This document shows positions 1-11,788 of a DNA stretch of 60,000 nt, one piece after another (within the stretch, counting starts at the first letter, position 1; each line of letters begins with the position of its first letter). Source of the DNA: Takakia lepidozioides. Taxonomy: Eukaryota > Streptophyta > Takakiopsida > Takakiales > Takakiaceae. The stretch covers positions 10,108,001-10,168,000 of the forward strand of contig CM060731.1 in assembly GCA_030704615.1 (NCBI GenBank), written 5' to 3'. Both the position numbers and the translations under genes were made by a program. The notes beneath the pieces were generated by a model. It searched no databases, was not told the DNA's origin, and saw only the letters and a program-made list of their open reading frames with translations.

Positions 1-1130
1 AAGCCAGTTAGTACACTTGAGAGAGAGAGAGAGAGAGAAACAAAATAAAAAATCAAGAAAACAGTAACTTCCGTCCAAAGGACTCCAAGGGCCAAGAAAA
101 GAACCGTCGAACTACTTTGGCAGGGTGACAAAACAGACGACAGAGAGAAATGAAGAGAGAAAGGAAGAAACTTTTCTAGTCAAAAAAGGGCTACAATGGC
201 CATGGGACAGGGTAGATGACACCAAGACTACTTCCTTGGAGACAACTTTTTGCAGCTCTTCTTTTTGCCCATGGTCCACATCAAGTGTCACCCGAAGACT
301 TGAGGCCCTTCGTATAGAGAGAGAAATGCTCACTACCTGCTCCCTTTGCACAATGCTCAATAAGCATATATGTTCATTGAATACAGTTCAAAAAGCCAAG
401 CCATGCTGCCTACATGTCATGTCATTGTCACCAAAGAATGCTGCCCCGACACTTTGTTTGCAAAATTCACCCTTGGTTGATAGACGATGATGGGCTCGGT
501 GCCTACACCATCACAGCTCTACAATGGACACCTTCATGAAGCACATTTGTAACAACCCACGTTGAGAGAGAAACACAACCCATTTTTTCAGCCGTTGGCG
601 TAGCCTTGGCTTGGTTTGCTGTTTGCTCGGGATTGTGGCTCTCCTGAGCGCGCAGGGAGAGTCCATACTAGTAACCTCTCCCATCAAATACACCAATTAT
701 TATTTTTGGTGATTTTTTTGATCACACATGCGTTGCTTGCAAACTTGAAGAAAGCACGGCTAAATGTTGTGTCCAGAAAAGGAAAGGGATTGGTGTTCCC
801 TTGTCCCTTGATTCAGTGTTGCGGGTGACATATTCACCTGGCTTAACTCGAACAAAGGTGTGTTATCAAACCAGGTAAGCTTGTCTGCAAGGTTTAAGCA
901 TTGTAATGTCCAACAAAACAGCATGGGATAATGGACTCTTGAATGGGATGGAGATAGCCCACTTAGAAACACAAATAACTCGTTATGAGGACAATGCCAC
1001 AAATTGAGCGACGAATCCATGGTTTGTCTGAGGAAAAGAGTTCAGGTCCAGCCAGACTGCAATCAATCCATGGCCATACGGCCCAATGCGAACCTGCTTA
1101 CTTGCAAAAAGCAGACTTATGAGTTCATCC
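1..1130. other. No gene recognised; GA microsatellite near left edge
   Basis: I see no exon with recognisable similarity in this stretch. A GA dinucleotide tract lies at about 20-38. Several open frames of 60-120 codons exist on both strands but overlap one another and carry no motif I know. The right end runs into the decayed RPN6 exon copy. Confidence 0.5.
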
Positions 1131-1139
1131 CTGTCCCTC

Positions 1140-1530
1140 CCTCCCTTCAAGGGAACTCCAATTCCCTCCAAGAGCTTGTTGCCTAACACTACCTCTGCAG
1201 TGGCATAACAACACTAACCTGGTTCAAGCCACGACCTTCCAGTAGAGACTATACACAACCTTTGTGACATTGGATATGGTTTCAAAGTGCGGAGGGGTAG
1301 ATTGCATCAGGTTCCACATCGTTCAAGAAATCTGGCCCCTTGGTCCATAGTCCCGGCGACCTTCTTGTCAAGAATCATATCCGAGAGCTTCCACAAGGAG
1401 CATGGAAATTAGCTTAAAGCTGTGGGAGTTTCCATTTGCGAGACGGGCTTGATTAGATGGCAGGGGTTCTGCTCCAGCAGCGTGACATCCAAAAATGATG
1501 GGTGGCGGTGTACAATTGGGTCCTCCTTTC
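1140..1530 (-). pseudogene. Decayed duplicate of the RPN6 terminal exon
   Basis: This segment aligns by eye with about 1555-1960, the last exon and 3' flank of RPN6, at an offset of about 412-430 bp. Shared blocks include TTGGATATGGTTTCAA, GCCCCTTGGTCCA, CTTCTTGTC and CAATTGGGTCCTCC. The copy has many substitutions and small indels and no long frame matching the PCI region, so it cannot encode the RPN6 C-terminus. It lies downstream of the functional exon in the same orientation. The simplest reading is an old tandem duplication of about 410-430 bp, with the distal copy free to decay. Confidence 0.8.
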
Positions 1531-1625
1531 AGTGACTCTCTCTCCACCATCCTCTCCTCAGAAGAGACTCCGATTCCCTCGAAGAGCATGTTCCCTAGCA
1601 CTCACTGTGCAGACCCTGAGCTGAT

Positions 1626-3537
1626 CTAAGCCATGATCTTAGCTGACTTCAAGTATAGACTATCCACAACCTTACTGATATTGGATATGGTTTCAAGTGT
1701 GGATGGGTAGATGCCGTCAGGTTTCACGTCATCAAAAATTATAAGACATCCAGCCCCTTGGTCCAGAGTCCCAGCAAACTTCTTGTCTAGAATCATCTGA
1801 GAAAGCTTCTTCTCCACAGCATCAATTGCGAGGCCAATGAGCTCAGAGATGTGGGAAATTTCTACCCGTGAGAAGGGCTCAATAAGCCGGCACAAATTCT
1901 GCTCCAGCAGAGTGTCATACAAAGTTGACAAGTGGCGGTGCACAATTGGGTCCTCCTCTAGTTGCTCGCGATATGCATTCAATGCATCTTCGAAATCCTT
2001 AAGGGAACGCTTACCATAGGCCTCAGCTACCGCTTTCATTGCATCAAGCTCAACTCCTGTACCACAGAATGTAAGTGATAAGTGATAGCCCATAACCTTC
2101 TGCCTTCTTCCTAGCATTCTATAACAATGTCTAGACTTTCTGGCCACAAACAGGTGACCCCTAGTGAGTTCACTTCAACAACCAAGTTCATTGCAGCTTC
2201 AACTCATTGTGTGCCACAATGCAGGAGGCAAAATTCGTTCTGTGGCCCCCTTAAATTACTTTCATTCACATCCACTGTAGGTGGGCTTTCTGTATCGATA
2301 TTGAGATGACTATCGTGTTACAAGATCTAGGCCTGTCAAATTAACTCACTGCCTGCAAAGTGAAGATGGGACATCTGAAGGCCCCTCAGCTTGGGCTGTT
2401 GTAAAATGTCAAGGGGTTTCAAAAACCCACTTCCTTCAGGAATCTGAATCAGTAACTACTATAGTTTGGTATAAGTGGAGAGCAATTAGTGATCAACCAA
2501 GCAGATACACTTTCAACATGTGGTGAGATGAAAGAAACCCTAAATTAGCACACGGCTCATCATCAGGTACAGCTCTTTCTGCTAATCTTGTGGATGCAAT
2601 CAAACAAAATATACTTCCACTGACCTGTGTACTTCAATCCAGCCTTTGAGGATATTAGGCTCCCCACATCATCAGCCTGGCTTATCATAATCTTGCACAG
2701 CAACATGTACTTGAGGCTGAAAACAGCACGGGGATCGTCCAAGGCATTAAACGCTTCAAAAGCTTCAAAAAAGTAGCTGAATCCCGTCTTGTAGTCCTTC
2801 TCTTCTGCATGCAAAATTCCGCTTTGGAGATCAATAGTGCCTTGCTGTGCCGGCGGGACGTAGATTGCATTGGCTGCGGTGCGTGCTGCTGTGAGGGCTG
2901 CTTTCGCCTTCGGCAAGTTTCTCAGAGAGAAATGCAACTTGCATTCCAGTAAGTCAATGTCCACCAGCAGGAGCTTGTCGTCGAGCCGCCGGACCTCCCG
3001 CACCAGATTGGTTAGCAGGGAGAGAGCCTCCGAGTACTCCTTGCCTTCCATCAACAGAGCTGCTAGCCGCGCTTCCACTCTCTGTCTCAAGAACATGCGC
3101 TTCTCGGTTCGTGTCCATTCCACCATGTCCCGACACAGCGAGATCTGCAGGGCTGAAGTCCCTGGAATCTTGGCTACAGCATCAATTACCCCTCTCACAA
3201 TCTTAGCAGTTTTAGCCTTGGGAATGAGGTTGAAGAACGGGCGAAGATCAGTGAGCAGGTTCCTAAGCTCTTCAGCCTTCTTCTCTTGAGAAAGCAGGTC
3301 CCCGAGCGCGGTAATTGCTTGCTCCTTAACCCGAAGAACCTCAGATGTTGATGAGGGATGCTGCAAAATCTCCCGAAGCATGGCTATGGCTTCCGTAGGC
3401 TTTGTATCCTTCAGCTCTAGAGCATTGGCCAGGGTATCACTTGGAAAACGCGAGGACCTGGAGGAGGCCTCCTTTTCTTGCGGTGGCAGAGCAGACACAG
3501 GGTGGTTCACCACAACAGGAGAAGCCATAGCTATCAT
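1626..3537 (-). CDS. RPN6: 26S proteasome regulatory subunit RPN6 (PSMD11)
   Basis: RPN6 is a lid subunit of the 19S regulatory particle that clamps the lid to the ATPase ring and 20S core. Two exons read on the minus strand: 2625-3537 and 2056-1626, with a 568-bp GT-AG intron. The join is in phase and gives 447 aa, close to the roughly 420-aa plant proteins. The N-terminal helical repeats are highly conserved (KEQAITALGDLL, LIPKAKTAKIVRG, RQRVEARLAALLMEG, AKAALTAARTAANAIY). The C-terminal PCI domain includes EEDPIVHRHLSTLYDTLL, KKLSQMILDKKFAG and the ending LYLKSAKIMA. The first in-frame ATG after the upstream pyrimidine-rich stretch is at 3537; a second at 3528 is equally possible. The roughly 20 residues before the conserved domain are poorly conserved, as usual. 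The intron carries an AAACCCTAA telo-box at about 2536. Confidence 0.96.
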
Positions 3538-4043
3538 TTGAAACAACCCAATTTTCTTAATCCACGACGATTTGGGTTCTCTCCCTTCTTTCTGGATCTT
3601 TCTCTCCCTTCCACCTCTCAGAATTTCTTTCTTTCTTCTTCTTCCTGCTTCCTTCCGACTCCGGTTCCCTCCGTCCTCACTGCACTGTGCCAGTGTGTTC
3701 CTGGATGGATCCCTTTTGTCATTTCCTCCTTCCCCATTGTTCATCCACAGTGCTGCTCTGTTGCAAAAAAAGGACTTCCCCTTCTGCTGTCTTTGATTTG
3801 CTTCAGGGAGTTGGTTGGAGGTCCACAACAGATGATGTTTCCAAGCCCCAACTCCCACCTCTATGTATCATAAACCCCTAATTCATAAACCCTCTCCAGG
3901 GCATGCCATCACCGTCACAAAGCACTGTTCCCACAAAATCTGGCGGACTCATCTGCTCCCGAGAGTAGCATCCTTCAGATGCGCACAGTTTCTCATCCGT
4001 GTTTGCATATTTCCGCCCTTCTCTCTCTTGCAGCGGTGCTGCA
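3538..4043. promoter_or_regulatory. Divergent promoter region of RPN6 and p24-beta3
   Basis: The two start codons face away from each other with 506 bp between them, so both promoters and both 5' UTRs must fit here unless there are unseen leader introns. About 3590-3680 is strongly pyrimidine-rich on the plus strand, so it would be a GA-rich leader for RPN6. I see no convincing TATA box placed for either gene. Assignment as a shared promoter is inferred from geometry alone. Confidence 0.5.
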
Positions 4044-5623
4044 ATGGCGACGGGAAGGTGGGCGCCAAGAGGTTTGGCGTTGAGGTTCGTGTTGCTGCTC
4101 TGCATGGGAGTAACCCAACAGAGTTTTGGACTTCTGATCACAGTGCAGAACGTGGAGTGTGTGTATGAAGAGGTGGAGTTCGATGGAGACGTGGTGTCGG
4201 GTAACTTTGTGGTGATGGATCATGAGATCTTCTGGGGCGCAGATCATCCCGGGATTGAGCTCGTGGTATGTTTGCTTTCGAAATCTACTTGGTGATCACG
4301 ACTAGATCAGTACTTCACTTTTTGACAAATGGGTTGCTAAAGTGTGGGCCTCCCGAGCGTCCCACGGGAGAGTCTAGAGATTCTAGAGTTTGTTACTTTC
4401 AACCCTGATTCTGGAATTTGATTGTTGCAAACTGGTGATCACGGGTGATCGCGAGAAGACTTTCCAAATTTTGATGCACGCGCTTTTTGAGAACGTGAAG
4501 TGAATGGAACAATTTGAGTGGAGCTTAATTACTTGTATGATGGTTTGCAGGTGACAGGACCTCAGGGTAATAAGGTGCACACTGCAACTGCCAAGGGCGA
4601 TGAAAAGTTTGCATTTGTGGCACACCGGAAAGGACTCTACAAGTTTTGCTTCCACAATCCAACGTCAGCCCCTGAGCAAGTCACCTTCTACATTCATGTT
4701 GGTCACATCCCAGGCATAGAGGATTTGGCCAGGGATGGTAAGATTGCTTCCATCCGTCTCAATCATTCAGAAGATTGTTGTGGAAATCTCATTGACCAGT
4801 TGAAATTTGAACAAGCATCATGAAGGTTGGTATCTTTAGAATTTGAATTGAAGGGTGGGCAAGTGTGTTCCAGCCTGACACATCATGAGCACCACTCAAC
4901 CCAAAGGCATCTGCTGTCACTGAGGAAAGAGTGTGCCGGAGGGTGTTCAGAAATCCCTCTCTCCACTGTGCAGTGGCCATATTTTCTCAAAGGGAAAGCT
5001 ATGTGCAGGCCTAGTGCTAATGAAGTCGTTGAGTCTGGTTTGTCTGGATTCTAAGAATTTAGAGGGTCTGCACAACTCACGCTATTGGATCTAGCACCCA
5101 ATATTCAGGGGATACAAGGATGATGGGGTGCAGAGAACTTGAAACCAGTGAATGTGAAGATTGCAAAACTACGAGAAGCACTCGAGGCTGTTTCTGCTGA
5201 GATAAATTACTTGAGAGCTAGAGACGTACGGCATCGTCGCAGTAAGTTCTTTTTCCATTCTCTTCCTTAGGTTATGGATATCCAGTGAACAGTACTTCTA
5301 GGTTAGATATTTCACAACATGCTCATTGTGGCAAATCGCTGAAATGGAGACACAGAATTCTACATACAGACAAAATTGTGGAAGAGCTCTGTTCAAAATA
5401 GGTGCATTGATGTAGAGGAGCTTGTAGAAGAGAGAGTTGACAAGCTATACCTGTGCTCTAGTAATGGGAAACTGAATTGTGTGTGGCAGCAAACGAGAGC
5501 ACCTACAAGCGGATGATAAGGTACACACTGGCTGAATATCTCCTCCTGGTTGGTGCTAGCCTTGGCCAAGTCTACCTCATCCGTCACCTCTTTAGTAAGC
5601 GTATTGGCTTCAACAGAGTGTAG
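4044..5623 (+). CDS. p24beta3: p24 family cargo receptor, beta subfamily (p24-beta3 like)
   Basis: p24 proteins are type I membrane proteins of COPI and COPII vesicles that sort cargo between ER and Golgi. Four exons: 4044-4265, 4551-4737, 5134-5241, 5490-5623. All junctions are GT-AG and in phase, giving 216 aa. Residues 1-28 form a signal peptide with a hydrophobic core (LRFVLLLCMG). The GOLD domain follows, with GNFVVMDHEIFW, KGLYKFCFHNP and TFYIHVGHIPG. The coiled coil is PVNVKIAKLREALEAVSAE followed by RDVRHRRTNES. One transmembrane segment (LAEYLLLVGASLGQVYLI) leads to the short cytosolic tail HLFSKRIGFNRV. The tail ends in FNRV, as in the plant beta3 type, with no dilysine signal. The stop codon is followed by intergenic DNA. 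Confidence 0.95.
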
Positions 5624-7602
5624 CCTCACATTCTCGAGACCATGCTACTCAGTGGCGATTGCTCACTTCCACTTTGCACAATTGGCTTGACCATTGAAGG
5701 ACTCCTGCTCTTGCCCATTGAATTGCCAAAACCTGTCTTCCTTTTAGGCCTCATTTGGAATTACTGTAGCCGCAGGGCAAGAGTGAATGGAATATCCTCT
5801 AGGTGGTTCTGGGTTTGAATCCTGATTACCACAGTGCACAGTGGGATTGCACTTGTGCTGTTACTCAGCTTTTATGCCCTTAAGGCCTTGTTGTTGTAGC
5901 CTAATGGCTTATAACCAGAAGAACCACCCGGAAGGTCTCATGTCATTGGCATGGTGATACGTTGGTTTTGAGTTGCACAAGGTTGTCCCCTACTGTGGCC
6001 ATATGTTGGAACGCAGTTTGCAAGTATGGAATGTGTGAAGGACAAAGATATCGAAGATATTGTGCAGCAAGACGTCAGTGCTGGGCTCAGGGTTGCTGCG
6101 GTAATTCTCTTGTCATTAGAAGTGGTTCAATGCATGTCAGTATTTTTTTTCACGGGCTTAAGGCCTCTTGTAGTCCTTTTGTGGTCGATCCTATCCATAA
6201 TTGATACACTTTTTTGCAGCTGATGCACTGATGCAAGCTCCAGCTGGCACCGTGGACAGATCCTACATATTTTGGACAGAAGCCAGCATAAAGAAGAGCC
6301 ACTCTCCCTTGCCGGCTTTCTGTTAGTTCTATTCCAAAAGACTAAAATTTGATCTTCTTACAAATCCCAAGGCCGCCTGATGGCAGGGAATGCTGAATCG
6401 AATTATATACCCAAAAAGGGAGAGAGGGTAAAAACACAAGGAAAACATAGCCTCACAACAGCCATCAGGCACAGTATAGGGCCCAACGTGCTGATCTTCA
6501 TCATTTTGTCTGAACAGAGAGGCAGATTGAGGACTCTAATGATGCCCACTGGACGAAGAATTTCTAGAGAAGATGTTTTGATTGCCTTGCAGCCAGGCAA
6601 TCAAAACTTGCAGATTGGTGATTCCCAGTTAGCCTGCCATGGATTGCAACAATGCTGATGAGCATCTACCTGATACAAACTTTAGGGTCTGAAGCAGAGA
6701 TCTCCTCTGGAGAAGTTTCAAGTGACTTGAAGATACACCCATTTTCGGAAGCTGTGCTCTCTCAGGCCACTCTCTAGAAAAAATTGGAAAGCTTAAGCGC
6801 CTAATTGGAAGAGAGCCTCTATGAGGGATGGCCTATAACTGATGGAAAAAATCCATGGAAATGTATGGAAAATGTGTACAGTTGGTTACTCTGTGTGAAT
6901 GATTGAAAATTTGGACAAACATTAAGGTCATGAAATGGCCATGATATGTCATGAGATTGATCATGAATACCACCTTTGGGCGGTGTCCTTTGAGCTTTGT
7001 GCCCCACGTCTCACGACGAGGTTACTATGAAAGAGGTTATTTTCTCCTCTCACTAAGTTATATTTGAGGGGCCTGATTTGTGATGAGCGGTATACCAGCT
7101 AATTATGCACAATAACGTATATTGGAAAGCTCAGATTTGCATACCTACCCACCTAGTGAAGGACAATTTCACAATCCCACTCTAAGTTAATAGAACGCCA
7201 AGTGCGAAGGAGATCATGTCGCGTGCTTCCGCTACGTATCTTTTCTTCTGCTATACTGCCGGCCTGGAAAGAGAAGGCTGGAAATGGAACAACTGACTTG
7301 GATAATCGATCATTCGCAGCAGACATCTGATGGAGGTCTAGCGGGAGTTTGTGGGCCGAAGTGTTGGCCAAGGATGTTTGAAGAAAGGCAACAGTAGTAT
7401 GTCCTTACTAGTGATCTCAAGGGAGGTGTCATGGAAAGATCCGTAGGTGGGTATGGGTTTTCTGCGGACGTTCGAGTAATTGAATTTGTGCGCCATTTCA
7501 TATTCTAAGCACAAAGCTGTGATATGATCTGCATGCTCATGCTAATCCCCGCCCTCACTCTATTTCCTTCATCTCTCTTCGTACTCTAATTTCAACCTGG
7601 GA
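5624..7602. other. Intergenic, no gene assigned
   Basis: There are open frames at 5962-6223 and 6380-6658, but none shows a domain I recognise. One piece, 6026-6100, is followed by a GT and could be an exon; its translation (MECVKDKDIEDIVQQD) is unknown to me. The last 300 bp presumably hold the promoter of the IMPACT-family gene. Confidence 0.4.
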
Positions 7603-10600
7603 ATGCATCGTTGCATTCTTTGCGCTGCCATGGAATTTCTTCCCAAGTCGTTGTCTTGTCGAGCAGAAGACCAGCTTTTTAGAGCGTGTCAACCCATTTC
7701 AAGCTGGTGCAGGAGCGAAGTTGGAAAGTCTTTGGATCAGTTGCAGACAATCCCTAAGATTTTCCGTAAAGGGTTTAATCGACGAGATTTGACAATTTCA
7801 ATTTGCAAATCCCAGCCTGAGAAAGTGAGTGCAACTGGCACAGGGCCCAACAGCAGCTATACCACACTTGACAACCAGGTGCGCCACACTTTGGAGGTAA
7901 AACGCAGTAAATTCATGGCGGTTGCAGCTCCAGTAGCCGACGAAGACGCAGCCCTAGCATTCCTCTCTCAGGTCCTTGCCCGCATGCTCAGCTCCTATCA
8001 ATTTCCTCATAGTTGGAATTCCTATGTGTCAATTGATTTGAAAACTAAATTTGCAATTATAATTTTTTGAATGCTACCCAACTACACCTTTTTCTGTTTG
8101 TGGATGTTGCTGAGAGAGACTGCCTAGGGGATTTGGGTGAATGTATTGTCTGATCGAGGAACGAAGTACCTGGGCGTCCCAGCTTAACATTTTAACTTGG
8201 TGCAAAGTGCCAAATATTCAGTCCCTACAATAGCCTGCCAGCAAGATTTTCTTTTGATGGGGACCCACTGTCTAATGACAGATGTATGCTTATGCAAGTT
8301 TAGATCGTTATGTTCATGCAGGAGTGAGGGAGGTTGTCTTTCACTTCTTCAAAACTTTTCGGAGATTTTAAAGAGGGAGAGAGAAGCAGGGGCGGATGGG
8401 AGGGTGAGGGAGACCAATATCCAGCGATGGAGTCATTGGTAGCGCACTGCGGGCTGACAGAAAGTAGGGTTGCTTTATGTGGGCATGATGGCACAGGTGC
8501 GTGATCCCAGTGCTTCTCATAACTGCTGGGCTTTTCAGGTTAGTGAGTGGGTGTGGCATGTACATAAGGTGCCTGAGACATTTTTCATGTAGTGCTCTTT
8601 TGACATTCTCACCCTCAAGTAGATGAACCAGTTTCAGTGCTAGAATACCATACTTCATGGCTTTGACAGCCTTCATAAAGTTTGAAGAGGGCTGATGCTG
8701 GAAGGACCACCCTTCTGGATGTTGTACTTTCCCCACAATTAATGCACTTTATGACTGAGTGTTGTCGTGGTGAAATTTTGAGCATTATGTCCCACATCAA
8801 CCAGTTTTGTCCCGAGGTATATAGAAATTTGTGTCTGGTAACAGAGCAAGTCGAACTGTGATACTATCCAGACTTCAATTTAGGTGCTGCAATTTGATGG
8901 AGACTGATGTGTGTATAGATAGGAGAGCGCTCGCGTTTCAGTGATGATGGGGAGCCGGGAGGCACAGCAGGGAGGCCGATGCACACTGCCCTCAATTCTT
9001 CTGGACTTGATCACGTCATGGTGGTGGTCACCCGGTGAGTCTCTGCTTTTTACTAACAGGCAGCATATCTTGTCCGGGATGTGATATCTGTACTTCTGAG
9101 GAAATGAAGATCTGCAGGATTGAATGTCTTCTGATCAATTTGCCAAATGTATGCATGGATGCTGCAGTTATTACGGTGGGACAAAACTAGGCACTGGAGG
9201 CTTAGTGAGGGCGTATGGGAGAGTGACTTCAGAGTGTCTGAAGGATGCTCCAACTGTTATCTTCAAGGCTAAGGTCCTCCTCTTTGATCCGAGAGACACT
9301 TATGTAATAGGCTAATTTACTCTCATGAATGTCAATGTCCTACTTAATGCTCTTCATTCCCAAGTCTGTTGAGTGAGCACAGAGCCTTTTGTTATGTGTC
9401 CATCCGCAACAGGCTAGTCCTCTTCAGCAAGAGGTTTTAATTTTCTGATTGATGCCCAGTTGTTATATCTTGCAGGTCCCCATGACACTTCGTGCACCAT
9501 TCGATGTCCTTGGTGTACTCTATCCTCTTGTAAGTAGGCCATTAAATATGGTTGTTTGGGGAGAAAGACTTCCATTAATGGTGATTTGTTTTGACCTGTA
9601 TTATCTATGTTGTCTTCAACAGTAACGTCTGCCCCATACAAGGCTCTAACTTCTATGTTTGTCCTCTGTCAGGATTTGCTTAGGGTTAAGGGTCTTGGGA
9701 TGGTCATATCGGGGATTGTCAGTGCAGGAAAGAGGAGACTTGAGTCTGTCCTGGCTCTTTGCTCGAGAATTAGCTAATTGCAGATCATAAGTACTCTGCC
9801 CAGCATTAGGCCTTCTCACATGAGAAAGTTGCGGAGTGGCACCATATGATTTCATCAGGGAACACCATTTTAGTGCTAGACGCTTTAAAACTCCCACTGT
9901 TCTCACACATGGCTATGCTAGCCAAGTGTGTTGTGTGTGTGTGTGTGTTAGAGGCTGTAGTGTCCAAAGCCATGTCTGTTGCCAGGAAATTGTCCGATGA
10001 AAACGAAGTTAGGCAGAAAACTTCCCTGAGCTTGTTTCCAGTCTGTGACATGGGGGAGGCCATCATGGATAACCTCAAGGGTTTACCCACTCTCGGCACT
10101 AGACTGAAATTTAAACTCAGGGCGGGAAGCCTACCTTTGAACAGCAAACAGATGCAGAGAGGGAGGGGTATTGCAAATGCCTGTTGTGTGGGCAACGTGA
10201 AGATAAATATTCACTTTGAAAATCTCGAGGCTGAACCAAAATCCCAGGCCCTTTTGGGGCCTAGTTATTGGGTAAATCACACACAGCAGATTGATGCTTG
10301 TGTAAAGGGATTTCTAGAGGATATCTGGATAACTCAGATCAATTGTCTGTTCCAATGTAAGTCATACTACCGGCGTCAGCCCCTGACAAAGGTAGTTTCT
10401 GTCCCTTTGTGTTCTGCTCAAACTGGGCGCGGGGTCAATGGCCACAAGGCTACGGCAAACGTCGTCTTATGAGTACATTCTCTCACCTCAAGGATTTACC
10501 TACTCTTGGCACTAGACCAAAATTTAAGCTCAAGGCGGGAAGCCTACCTTTGAACAGCAAACAGACACAGAGAAGAAAGGGGGATTGCAAATGCCCGTTG

Positions 10601-11788
10601 TGTGGGCAACCTGAAGACAATATCCACTTTCTGATTCATTGTGCTGGGTACTCTCACCAGAGAGACACCCTCTTCAAATCCATCAAGGGAATTGTTCCTG
10701 TACCTCTGTTTACCAACTTTGAAAAACTCGAGGCTGAGCCAAAAGCCCAGGCCCTTTTGGGGTCTAGTTATTGGGCAAATCACACACAGCAGATTAATGT
10801 TTGTGTGAAGGGATTTTGAGAGGATATCTGGAAAACTCGGATCAATTGTATGTTTCAAGGTAAGTCATACTACCGACGTCAGCCCCTGACAAAGGTAGTT
10901 TTCTGTCCCACTCAAACTGGGCATGGGGTCAATGGCCACAAGGCTGGCAAACAACGTCTTATGAGTACACACTCTCTCTCACACACACGTCCTGGTTACT
11001 CTCACCAGAGAGGCACCCTCTCTTCAAATCTATCAAGGGATTTGTTCCTGTACCTCTGTTGACCTCTTGATAGAACGGCATCGGAGGGGTCCTTGTTTAG
11101 ACACATAACCCGCTGTCCGGGTTTCATGGCTACGAAGCCTTGAAAACCTCGAGGCTGAGCCAAAAGCCCAGGCCCTTTTGGGGTCTAGTTATCGGACAAA
11201 TCACACACAGCAGATTGGTGTTTGTGTGAAGGGATTTCTAGAGGATATCTGCAAAACTCAGATCAATGGTCTGTTTGGAGGTAAGTCATACTACCGGCGT
11301 CGGCCCCTGACAAAGGTAGTTTCTGTCCCTTTGTGTTCTGCATAAACTGGGCGTGGGGTCAATGGCCACATGGCTACAGCAAACGTCTTATGAGTACATT
11401 CTCTCACACACGGACACACATGAATGGACAGTGTGGTGTTTTAAATTGGCCAATGACGCTTGTGCAGTTGCAGGCCTATGACGTGGAGAAAGTGCGAGAG
11501 AAATTTGATAGTTATGGAGATGGGGGGGTGTGCATGGACCTGCTGGTGGATCTCGATAAAGCTCAACTTGTGGAGAGGGAGGTGATTGTGACTTGCAGGG
11601 GCCGTGCTTCTCTGACTCATGTGGTAGGGTACCTCCATGTTTTTAGCACCCTTCAGGCATGGGCCAGAAGGAATTCATGGCTCTATTTTTTGCGTTGGCT
11701 TCTGGCCTTGGCTAGTGAATACAAGGTTTTTAATAGGGGGTGGGATTTGAGTAAGAATATGCCGAAATCATCAGTACAAAGCACCTGA
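7603..11788 (+). CDS. IMPACT/YigZ (UPF0029) family protein
   Basis: The family includes bacterial YigZ and the N-half-distinct eukaryotic IMPACT translation regulators. Exons: 7603-7971, 8497-8538, 8919-9034, 9168-9273, 9476-9529, 11468-11788; every junction is in phase, giving about 335 aa. Family signatures appear in order: [71 protein letters not shown], then the second domain [14 protein letters not shown] joined to [18 protein letters not shown]. The first 95 or so residues precede the domain, are Ser/Arg-rich and may be an organelle transit peptide; the ATG at 7630 is an alternative start. Two donors are GTCCTT and GTCCTC, which are weak. Intron 5 is 1.9 kb because of a LINE-A array. 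The last 45 codons of exon 6 extend beyond the family's usual end, so the true terminus may differ. The exact role is unknown. Confidence 0.88.
9947..10486 (+). mobile_element. LINE-A fragment, copy a (IMPACT gene intron 5)
   Basis: Sense-strand fragment of the LINE-A C-terminal region. It reads from [20 protein letters not shown] through [12 protein letters not shown] into the 3' end. The zinc-knuckle part is interrupted by a deletion ([17 protein letters not shown]). It ends with the family terminus CGTCTTATGAGTACATTCTCT. Its 5' edge abuts a GT repeat at about 9928-9948. The next copy begins immediately after the CTCTCA junction. Confidence 0.85.
10487..10985 (+). mobile_element. LINE-A fragment, copy b, head-to-tail with copy a
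   Basis: Starts at CTCAAGGATTTACC and continues through the zinc knuckle [19 protein letters not shown] to the family terminus, which is followed by CTCTCTCTCACACACACA. The frame is open to about 10819 and then broken by a TGA inside the conserved VKGFLEDIW segment. It is same-strand and directly adjacent to copies a and c. Confidence 0.85.
10990..11415 (+). mobile_element. LINE-A fragment, copy c, internally rearranged
   Basis: Two pieces of LINE-A, 10990-11060 ([12 protein letters not shown] region) and 11138-11415 ([15 protein letters not shown] to terminus), are separated by about 77 bp of unrelated sequence. It ends in GAGTACATTCTCTCACACAC. This is the third same-strand unit in the intron, 52 bp before the last IMPACT exon. 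Confidence 0.8.

Noticed and set aside
2870-3289. 139-codon plus-strand frame
   Set aside because: It is antisense to the conserved RPN6 exon 1 and reads as Ser/Arg low-complexity, a typical shadow frame.
5790-5850. GGGTTTGAATCC resembling a tRNA B-box
   Set aside because: No A-box at 30-60 bp upstream and no cloverleaf.
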